Below, one piece after another: positions 49,266 to 58,738 of a DNA stretch of 64,000 nucleotides; position 1 is the first letter of the stretch, and each line of letters begins with the position of its first letter. The position numbers and the translations under genes are program-made. The notes beneath the pieces were generated by a model, which was given only the letters and a program-made list of their open reading frames with translations, did no database searches and was not told the origin of the DNA. This stretch comes from an uncultured Eubacterium sp. (GTDB taxonomy: Bacteria; Bacillota; Clostridia; Lachnospirales; Lachnospiraceae): the NCBI GenBank assembly GCA_934316925.1, contig CAKREC010000007.1, forward strand, positions 1 to 64,000. The letters run 5' to 3'.

Positions 49266-50137
49266 TATATCGAATTGGAACGAGAGGATCGAAGCTTGCG
49301 CTGACACAGACAAAATGGGTTTGCAGGAAGCTGCAGGAACAATATCCACAGCATCAGTTTGAAATCGTGATCGTAAAAACGACAGGAGACCAGATTCAAA
49401 ACAAACCGCTTTCCCAGATTGGCGGAAAAGGGATTTTTGTCAGGGAGATTGAGGAAAAACTTCAGAAATCCGAGGTGGATATAGGGGTACATAGTATGAA
49501 AGATATGCCGGTACTTCCGGCGGAGGCTCTTATATTTACCAAAGCGTGGAAACGGGAAGATCCAAGAGATGTTCTGATCCTGCGTGAGGCAAAGTCGCTG
49601 CAGAAACTCAAAGAACATGCCGTGATCGGAACCGGGAGTGCCAGAAGAGGATCACAGTTACTGGCACTGCGTCCGGACCTGAAAATCGTAGATATCCGGG
49701 GAAATATTGATACCCGCATTCGAAAAATGGAGGAAGAAAAGCTGGATGGCATTGTGCTGGCAGCGGCAGGACTTCATCGTTTGGGAATGAGGGAACAGAT
49801 TACCCAGTATCTGGAATATGAACAGATGATCCCCTCGCCGGCGCAGGGGATTCTTGCTCTTGAGATCCGGAAAGAAGACACAGAATTACAGAAGATGCTG
49901 GATGCGTTGTCGGATGAAGAGAGTGAATTTTCATCGGTGGCAGAACGAGGTGTTTTACAGGCTTTTGGTGGCGACTGCCATACACCGCTGGGGGCTGTCT
50001 GTACCAAAACCGATCATGGTTACTGCCTGCGTGCGGTGCTCGGTGATCCGGAGGGTCAGCATCTTCGCTATGCGATGACAGAGGGATGCGATGCGCAACG
50101 TATGGTAACACAGGTAATGGAACAGTTAGGGGAATGA
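49262..50137 (+). CDS. hemC: Hydroxymethylbilane synthase (porphobilinogen deaminase)
   Basis: Polymerises four porphobilinogens into hydroxymethylbilane, 291 residues. The N-terminal RIGTRGSKLALTQT and SMKDMP motifs bind substrate. The cofactor-bearing Cys is in GGDCHTPLGA near residue 238. The start overlaps the hemA stop, and cobA/hemD begins one base after its stop. Confidence 0.95.
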   Translation: MIYRIGTRGSKLALTQTKWVCRKLQEQYPQHQFEIVIVKTTGDQIQNKPLSQIGGKGIFVREIEEKLQKSEVDIGVHSMKDMPVLPAEALIFTKAWKREDPRDVLILREAKSLQKLKEHAVIGTGSARRGSQLLALRPDLKIVDIRGNIDTRIRKMEEEKLDGIVLAAAGLHRLGMREQITQYLEYEQMIPSPAQGILALEIRKEDTELQKMLDALSDEESEFSSVAERGVLQAFGGDCHTPLGAVCTKTDHGYCLRAVLGDPEGQHLRYAMTEGCDAQRMVTQVMEQLGE

Positions 50138-50138
50138 T

Positions 50139-51599
50139 ATGGGAAAAGTTTATTTGATCGGTGCAGGACCGGGAGATCCCGGTCTGATCACAGAATTGGG
50201 AAAACAACGGATCATGCAGGCGGATTGTATCGTGTATGACCGGTTGATCCCGATGGAACTATTATATTTACGAAAACCGGAATGTGAATTGATTTATGTT
50301 GGCAAACGAAATCATCATCATACAATGAAACAGGAAGAGATCAATCAGCTCCTGATCCAAAAGGGAAAGGAGTGCTCTTACACGGTAAGGCTGAAAGGGG
50401 GAGATCCTTTTGTTTTTGGCCGTGGTGGTGAAGAAGCGATTGCATTGCTGCAGGAAGGAATTCCGGTAGAAGTGGTGCCGGGGATAACATCGGCGGTTGC
50501 TGCATTGGCATATGCGGGGATTCCGATCACGCACCGGGGAGTATCGGGCGGATTCCGTGTTGTGACAGCACATGATAAGAGAGATTCCCTTGCGGATCTT
50601 GATTTTACATCCATGGCAAAAGGCAGGGAAACGCTTGTCTTCCTGATGGGACTTAGTAAAGTCGATGAAATTGCAGATGGACTTTTGAAGGCCGGCATGG
50701 ACAAAGAAACACCGGCGGCAGTGGTGTCACATGGTACTATGCCGGATCAGAAAAATGTGATCGGCACGTTGTCCACATTGTCGGAAGAACTGAAACATAC
50801 ACCGGTAGAGTCGCCGGCGATCATTGTGGTAGGAAATGTTGTTGCATTAGCGGAAAATCTGTCACAGGTGGCAATCCATAGAAACCGCCGAAAAGGATTA
50901 GTACCTAAGATTGGTTCAGATCCTCATCCATTGGCGCAAAAACTCCGGGAAAATGGTATGGAGATCACGGAGATCACGGTGGGACGTATTGAGTATCTGC
51001 CGTGGAAGCTGCCGACAGAGAAATGCGGGAAGATCCAATACATGCTCTTTACCAGTAAAAACGCGGTCCGGGGATTTTTTCAGGGACTTGCAGAATCCGG
51101 ATGCCGGATCTTTGATTTTTCGCACTGTCAGTTTTGTGCAGTTGGTGAGAATACCGCGCGTGAATTGAAAAAATACGGGATTGTGCCGGATCTGATCGCG
51201 GAAGATCATAGTCAAAAAGGACTGTGGGATAAGTTGAAATCACAGTTAAAACCAGAAGACACCGTGTGCTATGTTCGTGCTGCACAAGTAATGCCGTGGC
51301 TGGGAGAACAGCTCAGGGGCAGCGAGGCGTCGCTGATTGAAATAACTGTATATGAAAATAAAAAAGTGATACAGGATACATTCCCGGCACCGGACGATTA
51401 TGATTTTGCAGTATTTACCTGCGGTTCCAATGCAGTCAGAGTGCTGGAGGATCATCCGGAATGGAAGAAGATTCCGGCGTACAGTATAGGTGCTGCGACA
51501 ACCCGGGCGCTGCGACGATGTGGGGCAGAGAAGATCCGGGAAAGCCGACAGGCGGATTTCATCACATTGGCAGAGGAAGTCATGAAAGAATGGGATTGA
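50139..51599 (+). CDS. cobA/hemD: Fused uroporphyrinogen-III methyltransferase / uroporphyrinogen-III synthase
   Basis: Bifunctional protein of 486 residues. The N-terminal half (1-245) is SUMT/CobA: GAGPGDPGLIT binds S-adenosylmethionine, LKGGDPFVFGRGGEE and VVPGITSAVAALAYAGIPITHRG are diagnostic. The C-terminal half (about 255-486) is the two-lobed HemD fold, which closes hydroxymethylbilane to uroporphyrinogen III. The fusion joins the last common step to the methylation that commits material to precorrin-2, favouring siroheme or cobalamin over haem. No hemE, hemF/N or hemH appears here. The operon ends without an obvious hairpin. Confidence 0.93.
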   Translation: MGKVYLIGAGPGDPGLITELGKQRIMQADCIVYDRLIPMELLYLRKPECELIYVGKRNHHHTMKQEEINQLLIQKGKECSYTVRLKGGDPFVFGRGGEEAIALLQEGIPVEVVPGITSAVAALAYAGIPITHRGVSGGFRVVTAHDKRDSLADLDFTSMAKGRETLVFLMGLSKVDEIADGLLKAGMDKETPAAVVSHGTMPDQKNVIGTLSTLSEELKHTPVESPAIIVVGNVVALAENLSQVAIHRNRRKGLVPKIGSDPHPLAQKLRENGMEITEITVGRIEYLPWKLPTEKCGKIQYMLFTSKNAVRGFFQGLAESGCRIFDFSHCQFCAVGENTARELKKYGIVPDLIAEDHSQKGLWDKLKSQLKPEDTVCYVRAAQVMPWLGEQLRGSEASLIEITVYENKKVIQDTFPAPDDYDFAVFTCGSNAVRVLEDHPEWKKIPAYSIGAATTRALRRCGAEKIRESRQADFITLAEEVMKEWD

Positions 51600-51616
51600 C
51601 GGTCTTTATAAGAAGT

Positions 51617-51647
51617 GTTAACATGATAAATATGTAACATGGTTAAC
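51617..51647 (+). promoter_or_regulatory. Operator-like inverted repeat upstream of the RND exporter
   Basis: GTTAACATG (51617-51625) and CATGGTTAAC (51638-51647) are inverted copies, with one extra G in the right arm, around 12 bases. The repeat lies 22 bases before the ATG, in the position of a promoter or repressor site. No regulator gene is adjacent, so the binding protein is unknown. Confidence 0.5.
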
Positions 51648-51668
51648 TAAACAGAAAGGATCAAAATT

Positions 51669-54600
51669 ATGCTATCAAAATTTTGCGTGCGAAAACCGTA
51701 CACAGTGTTTGTGGCAGTCGTTATCGTTCTGGTATTAGGCTTTTTGTCGTTCCGGAATATGAGTACCGATATGCTGCCAAGTATGGAAATGCCATATGCG
51801 ATCGTGATGACGACATACGGTGGCGCCAGCCCGGAAGAAGTGGAGCGGGCAGTTACAGAACCTGTGGAGCAGGCGATGTCCAGCATCAATAATGTAAAAG
51901 AAGTGCAGTCCATGTCAATCAGCAATATGTCGGTTGTTATCATGGAATTTAACAGTGGAACTGATATGGGTTCTACAACAGTAGATATGAGAGAAAGCCT
52001 GGATGCGGTGACTGCGTCCTGGGATGACGCGATCGGAAGTCCGACGATCATGAAAATGAATCCGGAGATGATGCCGGTTATGGTTGCCGCTCTGGACTAT
52101 GATGGACTTGAGGATACCGAAGTTACCAAAAAGGTGGAGAGTGACATCATTCCGGAACTGGAAAGTGTAAATGGAATTGCTACCGTATCCGAGTCCGGTG
52201 CGATCGAGAAGAAAGTCGAAGTCATTATCCAGCAGGCAAAACTGGATGCTGTCAACAAGAAGGTTAAAGCAGCCATTGAAGGACAGTTTGAAGATGGCGA
52301 AGATAAGATCTCCGAAAATAAAGACAAAATCGAAAGCGGCAAGAAAAAGTTGGAAAAAGGCAAGAATACTGCCGCTGACAAGATGGCAAAAGGAGAAACA
52401 AAATTACAGGGGGCATCAGAGCAGATCAAAGATGGCCTGAAGACGATCGACGAACAGATCCAAAAGGTAAAAGAACAAAAAAAGACTTTAGAAAAATCAG
52501 AAAAACAGCTGAAAACGGGAAAAGCTACGCTGGCTGCGTCGAAGGCGAAAGTCAATGCAACGATCAAAACATTGAAGACTTCAAAGACACAGTTAGAGAC
52601 CGTTAAAAGTTCCTTAGAACAGCTGGACACCCAGATCGCGGCTTTAGAATCACAGATTGAAAAACTCGGAGATCAGGCAACAGACCAGCAGAAAACCAAT
52701 CTGTCTGCGTTGAAAACCCAGCGGCAGACTCTGGTAGCTACTTTGACGGCACAGGGGATCAAGGAAGAGGAACTGTCTGCCAAACTGGAAGAGGTTGGTA
52801 CCGGTCTTACACAGGCACAAGCTGGCCTTACGGAGATCGAGACACAGGAGAAGACCCTTGCTGCCAATGAGACCAAGATTTCCAAGGCAAAAAAACAGAT
52901 CAGCACAGGTCTTAGTAAATTAAATAAAGCGAGAAAAAAATTAGTCTCCGGCAAAACGACGACAACGGAGGCACTGGAGCAGTTAAACAAACAAAAGATC
53001 CTGTCGGGAATCGAATTAAGTGTTTCACAGGTACAGCTGGACAATGGTTCCAGCGAAATATCGAAAGCGCAGAGTGAATTAAAAACAACAAAGAAAACAG
53101 CGATCGATAATGCGGATCTGAATAATATTATTACAAAATCAATGGTCGAGGGCATTTTAAAGGCGGAAAACTTTGATATGCCATCGGGATATATTACAGA
53201 TGAAAAAGCATCCTATCTGGTACGCGTTGGTGACAAAGTGGAAAAATGGGATGACATCAAAGACATGGTGATCTGCGACATGGGAATTGATGGCCTGGAT
53301 CCGATCACATTGGGAGATGTTGCGGATGTGGCGCAGACCGACAATTCCGATGAGGTATACACAGTGGTAAATGGAAATCCGGCTGTTTTGGTAACGATCC
53401 AAAAACAATCCGGCTTTTCCACCGGTGATGTCTCAGATAATCTGCAGAAAAAATTTGAAACATTGGAAAAACAGAATGAGGGATTGCATATCACCAAACT
53501 AATGGATCAAGGCTTGTATATCGATCTGGTTGTGGATGCCGTTTTAGAAAACCTGGTATTAGGTGGTATTCTTGCGATTCTGATCCTGCTGTTATTCTTG
53601 CGTGACATTCGACCAACGATCATTGTAGCATGTTCGATCCCATTGAGTGTCGTTGCAGCGATCGTCGCGATGTATTTCAGTGGTGTGACCCTGAACATCA
53701 TCTCACTTTCAGGATTGGCGCTGGGCGTTGGTATGCTGGTAGACAATTCGGTTGTTGTGATTGAAAATATATTCCGCTTAAAACAGAAGGGATATTCGAC
53801 AAAGAAAGCAGCAGTAGAAGGAGCCAGACAGGTGGCAGGAGCGATCATTGCTTCTACCCTTACTACGATCTGTGTCTTTGCACCGATCATTTTCACGGAA
53901 GGTATCACAAAACAGTTGTTTGTCGATCTTGCACTGACACTGGCATACACGCTGGGAGCAAGTCTTGTGATCGCGCTTACCCTGGTGCCGGCAATGGCAG
54001 GCGGATTGATGAAGAAATCCACGGGCAAAGAGTTTAAGATTATTACCGCCATGCAGAATGGCTATGGAAAACTTTTAGATAAAGTTCTCAACTTTAAACC
54101 ATTGGTACTCATCGGTGCAGTAGCATTACTGATCCTGTTCTCTGTATTGGCGATCAAAAATGGAACCTCTATGATGCCGGATATGGAGAGTACCCAGATG
54201 ACAGCGACGCTGACGATGGATAAAGAAGCGGATTTTGATCAGTTGAAAAAGGTATCAAATGAAGCGGTTGCCAAGATCAAAGAAGTCAGTGACGTGGAGA
54301 CGGTTGGTGCATATACAGGAACCGGCTCATCCATGTCTATGCTGACTGGCGGCAGCAGTGGCAATACGGTTACCATGTATCTGATCTTAAAAGAAAAACG
54401 GGAATTGTCCAATGAAGAGGTTACCAAGCAGATTGCAGAAAAGACAAAAGATCTGGATTGTGAGATTTCGGTCAATGCATCTGCCATGGATATGAGTTCT
54501 TTGACCGGAGAGGGCGTTTCCATCAAGATCAAAGGGAAAGATCTTGACAAATTGCAGACCGTTTCAGAAGAAGTCATGAAGAAGATCAGCGCTGTGGATG

Positions 54601-55619
54601 GATTGGAAAACATAAGTAATGGTCTGGAAGATGCTGACAAAGAGTATCGAGTCACCATCGATAAAGCAAAAGCGATGAAATATTCGCTGACTGTTGCTAC
54701 GGTATATCAGCAGATCGCGGCAAAAGTAAGTGAGGCTTCTTCTGCGACGACTGTCTCAACAGATACCGAGGATCTTGGCGTTTATGTGAAGAACAGTTCG
54801 GACAGTAAGCTGACAAGAAAAGATATCCGCAATATGAAGATTGAATATACGGATAGCACGACCCAGAAAAAGAAGACTGTAAAATTGAAAAAAATTGCTA
54901 CCTTTGATGTGGCAGATTCGCCAAGTACGATCAATCGTATCCGCCAGACGCGGTACATTACTGTATCGGCAGACATCAAGGACGGATATATTGTCAGCAA
55001 TGTAAGTGATCAGGTCAGAAAGACATTGAACTCATATCAGGCGCCGGACGGATATGAGATTGAGTTTGACGGGGAAGACGAATCAACAAAAGAAGCGATC
55101 GGTCAGGTTATGCTGATGATGGTATTGGGAATTTTGCTGATGTACCTGATCATGGTCGCACAGTTCCAGTCCCTTCTTTCTCCGTTTATTATTCTGTTCA
55201 CGATCCCACTCGCCTTTACCGGTGGTTTCCTGGGACTGTGGATGAGCGGAAGCGATGTGAGCGTGATCGCGTTGATCGGCTTTGTTATGCTGGCCGGCAT
55301 CATCGTAAATAATGGTATTGTTCTGGTTGACTACATCAATCAGGTACGCCGTGAAGGCGTTGAAAAACGGAAGGCGATCGTAGATGGCGGTAAGACCCGT
55401 CTGCGTCCGATCCTTATGACGGCGGTAACGACGATCCTTGGTCTGGTGCCAATGGTCTTTGGAGGAAGCATGGGATCCGATATGACAAGACCAATGGCGA
55501 TCGTTACGATCGGTGGATTAATTTATGGTACCCTTTTGACCCTTTTTGTGGTACCATGTATCTATGATTTGTTGAATCGTAAAAAAGATATCACAGAACG
55601 ATCATTGGATGAAGAGTAA
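51669..55619 (+). CDS. RND-family (HAE1/MMPL-like) exporter with long coiled-coil insertion
   Basis: Proton-driven membrane exporter of 1316 residues with 12 predicted membrane segments in two halves (TM1 near 11-31, TM2-6 near 620-790, TM7 near 807, the last five near 1150-1300). The proton-relay motif of TM4 reads GMLVDNSVVVIEN, so the usual Asp-Asp is Asp-Asn. The first extracytoplasmic domain holds about 300 extra residues (near 195-490) of Lys/Glu/Gln-rich heptads, a long coiled-coil hairpin. Gram-positive RND proteins lack the outer-membrane duct; here no adaptor gene is adjacent, and the coiled coil may span the wall (inference). It follows an operator-like repeat. The substrate is unknown. 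Confidence 0.87.
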   Translation: MLSKFCVRKPYTVFVAVVIVLVLGFLSFRNMSTDMLPSMEMPYAIVMTTYGGASPEEVERAVTEPVEQAMSSINNVKEVQSMSISNMSVVIMEFNSGTDMGSTTVDMRESLDAVTASWDDAIGSPTIMKMNPEMMPVMVAALDYDGLEDTEVTKKVESDIIPELESVNGIATVSESGAIEKKVEVIIQQAKLDAVNKKVKAAIEGQFEDGEDKISENKDKIESGKKKLEKGKNTAADKMAKGETKLQGASEQIKDGLKTIDEQIQKVKEQKKTLEKSEKQLKTGKATLAASKAKVNATIKTLKTSKTQLETVKSSLEQLDTQIAALESQIEKLGDQATDQQKTNLSALKTQRQTLVATLTAQGIKEEELSAKLEEVGTGLTQAQAGLTEIETQEKTLAANETKISKAKKQISTGLSKLNKARKKLVSGKTTTTEALEQLNKQKILSGIELSVSQVQLDNGSSEISKAQSELKTTKKTAIDNADLNNIITKSMVEGILKAENFDMPSGYITDEKASYLVRVGDKVEKWDDIKDMVICDMGIDGLDPITLGDVADVAQTDNSDEVYTVVNGNPAVLVTIQKQSGFSTGDVSDNLQKKFETLEKQNEGLHITKLMDQGLYIDLVVDAVLENLVLGGILAILILLLFLRDIRPTIIVACSIPLSVVAAIVAMYFSGVTLNIISLSGLALGVGMLVDNSVVVIENIFRLKQKGYSTKKAAVEGARQVAGAIIASTLTTICVFAPIIFTEGITKQLFVDLALTLAYTLGASLVIALTLVPAMAGGLMKKSTGKEFKIITAMQNGYGKLLDKVLNFKPLVLIGAVALLILFSVLAIKNGTSMMPDMESTQMTATLTMDKEADFDQLKKVSNEAVAKIKEVSDVETVGAYTGTGSSMSMLTGGSSGNTVTMYLILKEKRELSNEEVTKQIAEKTKDLDCEISVNASAMDMSSLTGEGVSIKIKGKDLDKLQTVSEEVMKKISAVDGLENISNGLEDADKEYRVTIDKAKAMKYSLTVATVYQQIAAKVSEASSATTVSTDTEDLGVYVKNSSDSKLTRKDIRNMKIEYTDSTTQKKKTVKLKKIATFDVADSPSTINRIRQTRYITVSADIKDGYIVSNVSDQVRKTLNSYQAPDGYEIEFDGEDESTKEAIGQVMLMMVLGILLMYLIMVAQFQSLLSPFIILFTIPLAFTGGFLGLWMSGSDVSVIALIGFVMLAGIIVNNGIVLVDYINQVRREGVEKRKAIVDGGKTRLRPILMTAVTTILGLVPMVFGGSMGSDMTRPMAIVTIGGLIYGTLLTLFVVPCIYDLLNRKKDITERSLDEE

Positions 55620-55649
55620 CCGGATCTTTCTGTAGAAAGAGTGTTGAAA

Positions 55650-56447
55650 ATGAGCAGCGTGGATGAACAAAGGACATTGCCGATCGGCTTTATGGACTCC
55701 GGGCTGGGAGGACTTAGCGTCCTTCGGGAAGCAATGCGGATCATGCCGTGGGAAGATTTTGTGTATTATGGAGATTCTCTTCATGCACCATACGGAACTA
55801 AGGAGCAGGAAGAGATCAAGCGGCTGACTTTTTCCGTCGTGGAAAAACTGTTAGACCGGGGGATCAAGGGCTTGGCGGTTGCATGCAACACAGCCACCAG
55901 TGCCGCTGTGCGTTTTTTGCGGGTCGAGTATCCGGATCTTCCTTTGGTCGGGATTGAGCCTGCGATCAAACCGGCGGTTGTGTGCAACCGCGGCGGCGAG
56001 ATCCTGGTGATGGCCACTCCGATGACGATCAAACAGGTAAAGTATCAGGATCTTTTGGATCTGTACAAAGATCAGGCTTCGATCCTTTCCGTTCCGTGTG
56101 AAGGCCTTATGGAATTTGTAGAACAGGGAAAGATTGAAGGACCGGAGCTGAAAGCATATCTGGAGAAACATCTTCAGCCTTACATCCATGAAAATACGGA
56201 GACGATCGTTCTTGGCTGCACACATTATCCTTTTTTAAAACCGTATTTAAAGAAGTTTCTGGGAAACCAGGATATCCATCTGCTGGATGGCAGTCTGGGA
56301 ACATCCCTTGAGCTTCGCAGACGGTTAAAGGAAAAAAATCTGCTGTATACACAGGAACGGGAGAGACAGGTGGAGATCCTGAATTCTTCGAAGGACTCGG
56401 AAATGATACAGCGCAGTTACCGATTGTTATCAATGCCATTTGAATAA
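55650..56447 (+). CDS. murI: Glutamate racemase
   Basis: Makes D-glutamate for peptidoglycan, 265 residues. The two catalytic cysteines lie in AVACNTATS near residue 73 and LGCTHYPF near 185, and the N-terminal MDSGLGGLSVL carries the substrate-binding Asp-Ser. ATG 55650 gives the usual N-terminus; a GTG at 55641 in the same frame sits directly on the AGAAAGA ribosome site. It starts 30 bases after the RND gene and precedes an M23 peptidase gene, so this is a wall-metabolism cluster. Confidence 0.93.
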   Translation: MSSVDEQRTLPIGFMDSGLGGLSVLREAMRIMPWEDFVYYGDSLHAPYGTKEQEEIKRLTFSVVEKLLDRGIKGLAVACNTATSAAVRFLRVEYPDLPLVGIEPAIKPAVVCNRGGEILVMATPMTIKQVKYQDLLDLYKDQASILSVPCEGLMEFVEQGKIEGPELKAYLEKHLQPYIHENTETIVLGCTHYPFLKPYLKKFLGNQDIHLLDGSLGTSLELRRRLKEKNLLYTQERERQVEILNSSKDSEMIQRSYRLLSMPFE

Positions 56448-56456
56448 TGAGAGTAG

Positions 56457-56491
56457 ATCCCTCTGCATATATTGGATGCAGGGGGATTTTT
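56457..56491 (+). terminator. Terminator-like hairpin that contains the ribosome site of the next gene
   Basis: ATCCCTCTGCAT (56457-56468) pairs along 12 positions with ATGCAGGGGGAT (56476-56487), followed by TTTTT. The right arm includes GGGGGA, which is also the only ribosome binding site for the M23 gene starting at 56494. If transcription passes the hairpin, translation of the peptidase would be masked unless the stem opens. Confidence 0.85.
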
Positions 56492-56493
56492 GT

Positions 56494-57150
56494 ATGAGAA
56501 GAAAAAAGCAAAAAGTCATCTGGATCCTTGTGATCCTGCTTGTTGGATTCCTTTGGGGAATTCTTGGTTACATAGAGAAAAATATGGATCGCGTAAACGA
56601 ACCGGAGTGCAGCCAGCAATGCCAGGGGTGGAAGCAAAAGGCGGCGCGAAAGATCCTGTGGCACAAAGGAAGGAAGGAAATTCAGGTCTTTCCGGTCAAG
56701 GGTATTTCAATGGAAACAATACCATTTGAAAATTCGTATGGCGGAGAGCGCAATTATGGCGGTAAACGAAGCCATGAGGGAATTGACATCATTCCGTCGA
56801 AGGCAGCAGCCGGCGAATATGCTGTTGTAAGTGCTACGGATGGCATCGTCGAAAAGATGGGATGGTTAAAACTCGGTGGTTACCGGATCGGGATCCGAAG
56901 CCGGTCCGGGTTATATTTTTATTATGCGCATTTAGATCATTATGAAGAGGGTTTGCATGAAAAACAGGCAGTGAAAGCGGGGGATGTGATCGGGTATATG
57001 GGGGACACCGGCTATGGTTCGGAAGGAACCCGGGGAAAGTTCGTCGTCCATCTGCACTTCGGGGTCTATTTTATAGAAAATGGGGAGGAGATCAGCATAA
57101 ATCCGTATTATGTTTTGACAGAAAAATGGAATGCACAGGTTCACAGATAG
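56494..57150 (+). CDS. Membrane-anchored M23 (LytM-type) peptidase
   Basis: Predicted wall endopeptidase of 218 residues. A single N-terminal membrane segment (near 8-26, VIWILVILLVGFLWGIL) leaves the catalytic domain outside. The zinc ligands are in SHEGIDI near residue 93 (HxxxD) and HLHFG near 188 (HxH), with a further His in YYAHLDHY. All ligands are present, so activity is plausible. The start is ATG 56494; the upstream in-frame portion overlaps the murI end and hairpin. Translation may be limited by the preceding hairpin. Confidence 0.86.
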   Translation: MRRKKQKVIWILVILLVGFLWGILGYIEKNMDRVNEPECSQQCQGWKQKAARKILWHKGRKEIQVFPVKGISMETIPFENSYGGERNYGGKRSHEGIDIIPSKAAAGEYAVVSATDGIVEKMGWLKLGGYRIGIRSRSGLYFYYAHLDHYEEGLHEKQAVKAGDVIGYMGDTGYGSEGTRGKFVVHLHFGVYFIENGEEISINPYYVLTEKWNAQVHR

Positions 57151-57206
57151 CGGGAATTGTGGTACACTGAACAATAAAATAAGTATGAAACATATTAGGA
57201 GGACAT

Positions 57207-57764
57207 ATGAAGATCGATAAAGGTCAGTGTGGGTATATCGCCCGGCAAAAGCGAATTGACGGGTTATGGCTGTTAGGTTATGTTGTGATAGCGGTTGCTA
57301 TTTTTGTAATTGGATATTTTTGGACACATACAAGAGCAAATGTTTTTACGGTACTGGCAGTGCTGATGGTATTGCCGGGGGCAAAGCGGATTGTTGCACT
57401 TATTGTTCTTATGCCGCGAAAAGGTGTGAATGCCGAGCGGTATGAAAAGGTGAAAAATGCCGTTGGCGATGCACCGTTTCTGACGGATTATGTATTTACA
57501 TCGACAGAGAAGATCATGCACTTTGATTTTGTAGTGGTTAAAAATGGCACCATTTTAGCGGTGCTGGCAAAATCACCGCAGGACAGAGCGTATGTAAAAA
57601 AATATTTTGTAGATAACATCAGTAAGGCGGCACCGTCTTTTCATACATTTGTTCTGGACAATGACGAAGAATTATTTGCCAGACTGGATAAGATTTCCGC
57701 AGTGCCGACCGATCCTGCCAGAGAGCAGCGGTTGTTGGAATATTTACATTCACTGGCAGTATAG
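57207..57764 (+). CDS. Unknown two-span membrane protein
   Basis: No named family recognised. The 185 residues begin with a charged cytoplasmic segment, then two membrane segments (about 20-40 and 43-63). A soluble domain of about 115 residues follows, with an alternating beta pattern (FDFVVVKNGTILAVLAKSP). The soluble part recalls nuclease-like or NERD-like folds only vaguely. It starts after AGGAGG and ends 8 bases before the pseudouridine synthase gene, so they are probably cotranscribed. Codon use is core-like. Confidence 0.72.
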   Translation: MKIDKGQCGYIARQKRIDGLWLLGYVVIAVAIFVIGYFWTHTRANVFTVLAVLMVLPGAKRIVALIVLMPRKGVNAERYEKVKNAVGDAPFLTDYVFTSTEKIMHFDFVVVKNGTILAVLAKSPQDRAYVKKYFVDNISKAAPSFHTFVLDNDEELFARLDKISAVPTDPAREQRLLEYLHSLAV

Positions 57765-57772
57765 GAGTTCGC

Positions 57773-58714
57773 ATGAAAGAATTAACAATAGGCAAGAATG
57801 AAAAAGGACAACGGCTTGACAAGTTTCTGCAGAAATATTTAAAAGAAGCATCTAAAGGGTTTTTGTATAAGATGCTCCGCAAAAAGAACATTACACTGAA
57901 TGGGAAAAAAGCACAGGGCAATGAGATGCTCGAAGAGGGAGACATGGTCAAACTGTTTCTTTCCGATGAAACCGTAGCCAAATTTCAAGGGGAACGGGAA
58001 GCGGTTCGCTATCCGGTAACCGATCTGGACATTATATATGAAGACGAAGATGTTGTCCTTATCAATAAAAAAGCAGGAATGCTCTCACAGAAAGCTGCTC
58101 CGCAAGATGTCAGTTTAGTGGAATATTTTCTTGGATATTTGCAGGAAAAAGGAGAGTGGGATCCCAATCAGCCGTTTACTCCCGGCATTTGCAATCGCCT
58201 GGACCGGAATACCAGTGGCATGGTAGTTGCCGGTAAAAGCCTGCAGGGACTTCAGAAAATGTCGGCACTCATCAAAGACCGCACGCTGGAAAAATATTAT
58301 CTTACGATCGTACAGGGAAAGATGACTTGTGCGGACACGGTGAAGGGCTACCTTGTAAAAGACGAGAAAAGCAATAAAGTCCGTGTGCTTTCGAAAGAGT
58401 GTGCGGGCAGTGCTTATATTGAAACCCGGTATAAACCACTGGCACAAAATGACAGATACACACTTTTGCAGGTGCAGCTGATCACCGGAAAGACTCATCA
58501 GATCCGAAGCCATCTGGCCAGCATCGGGCATCCGGTGGCAGGAGATGTCAAGTATGGCGGCACCCCATTAAAAGGATGGAAATGGTTTTTGCTTCATGCG
58601 GAAAAAATTGTGTTTCCTCATCTGGAGGGCGAATGGGAGCGCTTTGATGGGAAAACATTTACCGCACCATTGCCAGACCATTTTCGAAAAATGAAAGAAC
58701 AATTATTTTTATAA
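57773..58714 (+). CDS. RluA-family pseudouridine synthase with S4 domain
   Basis: Converts specific uridines in rRNA (possibly tRNA) to pseudouridine, 313 residues. The N-terminal S4 RNA-binding domain (1-75) contains GQRLDKFLQKYL. The catalytic domain carries CNRLDRNTSGMVVAGKS near residue 140, with the nucleophilic Asp, and the LITGKTHQIRSHLA motif near 240. Architecture fits RluC/RluD-like enzymes, but the precise target uridine cannot be assigned. Confidence 0.88.
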   Translation: MKELTIGKNEKGQRLDKFLQKYLKEASKGFLYKMLRKKNITLNGKKAQGNEMLEEGDMVKLFLSDETVAKFQGEREAVRYPVTDLDIIYEDEDVVLINKKAGMLSQKAAPQDVSLVEYFLGYLQEKGEWDPNQPFTPGICNRLDRNTSGMVVAGKSLQGLQKMSALIKDRTLEKYYLTIVQGKMTCADTVKGYLVKDEKSNKVRVLSKECAGSAYIETRYKPLAQNDRYTLLQVQLITGKTHQIRSHLASIGHPVAGDVKYGGTPLKGWKWFLLHAEKIVFPHLEGEWERFDGKTFTAPLPDHFRKMKEQLFL

Positions 58715-58738
58715 AGAGATACAGGAGGATGATCGGAA

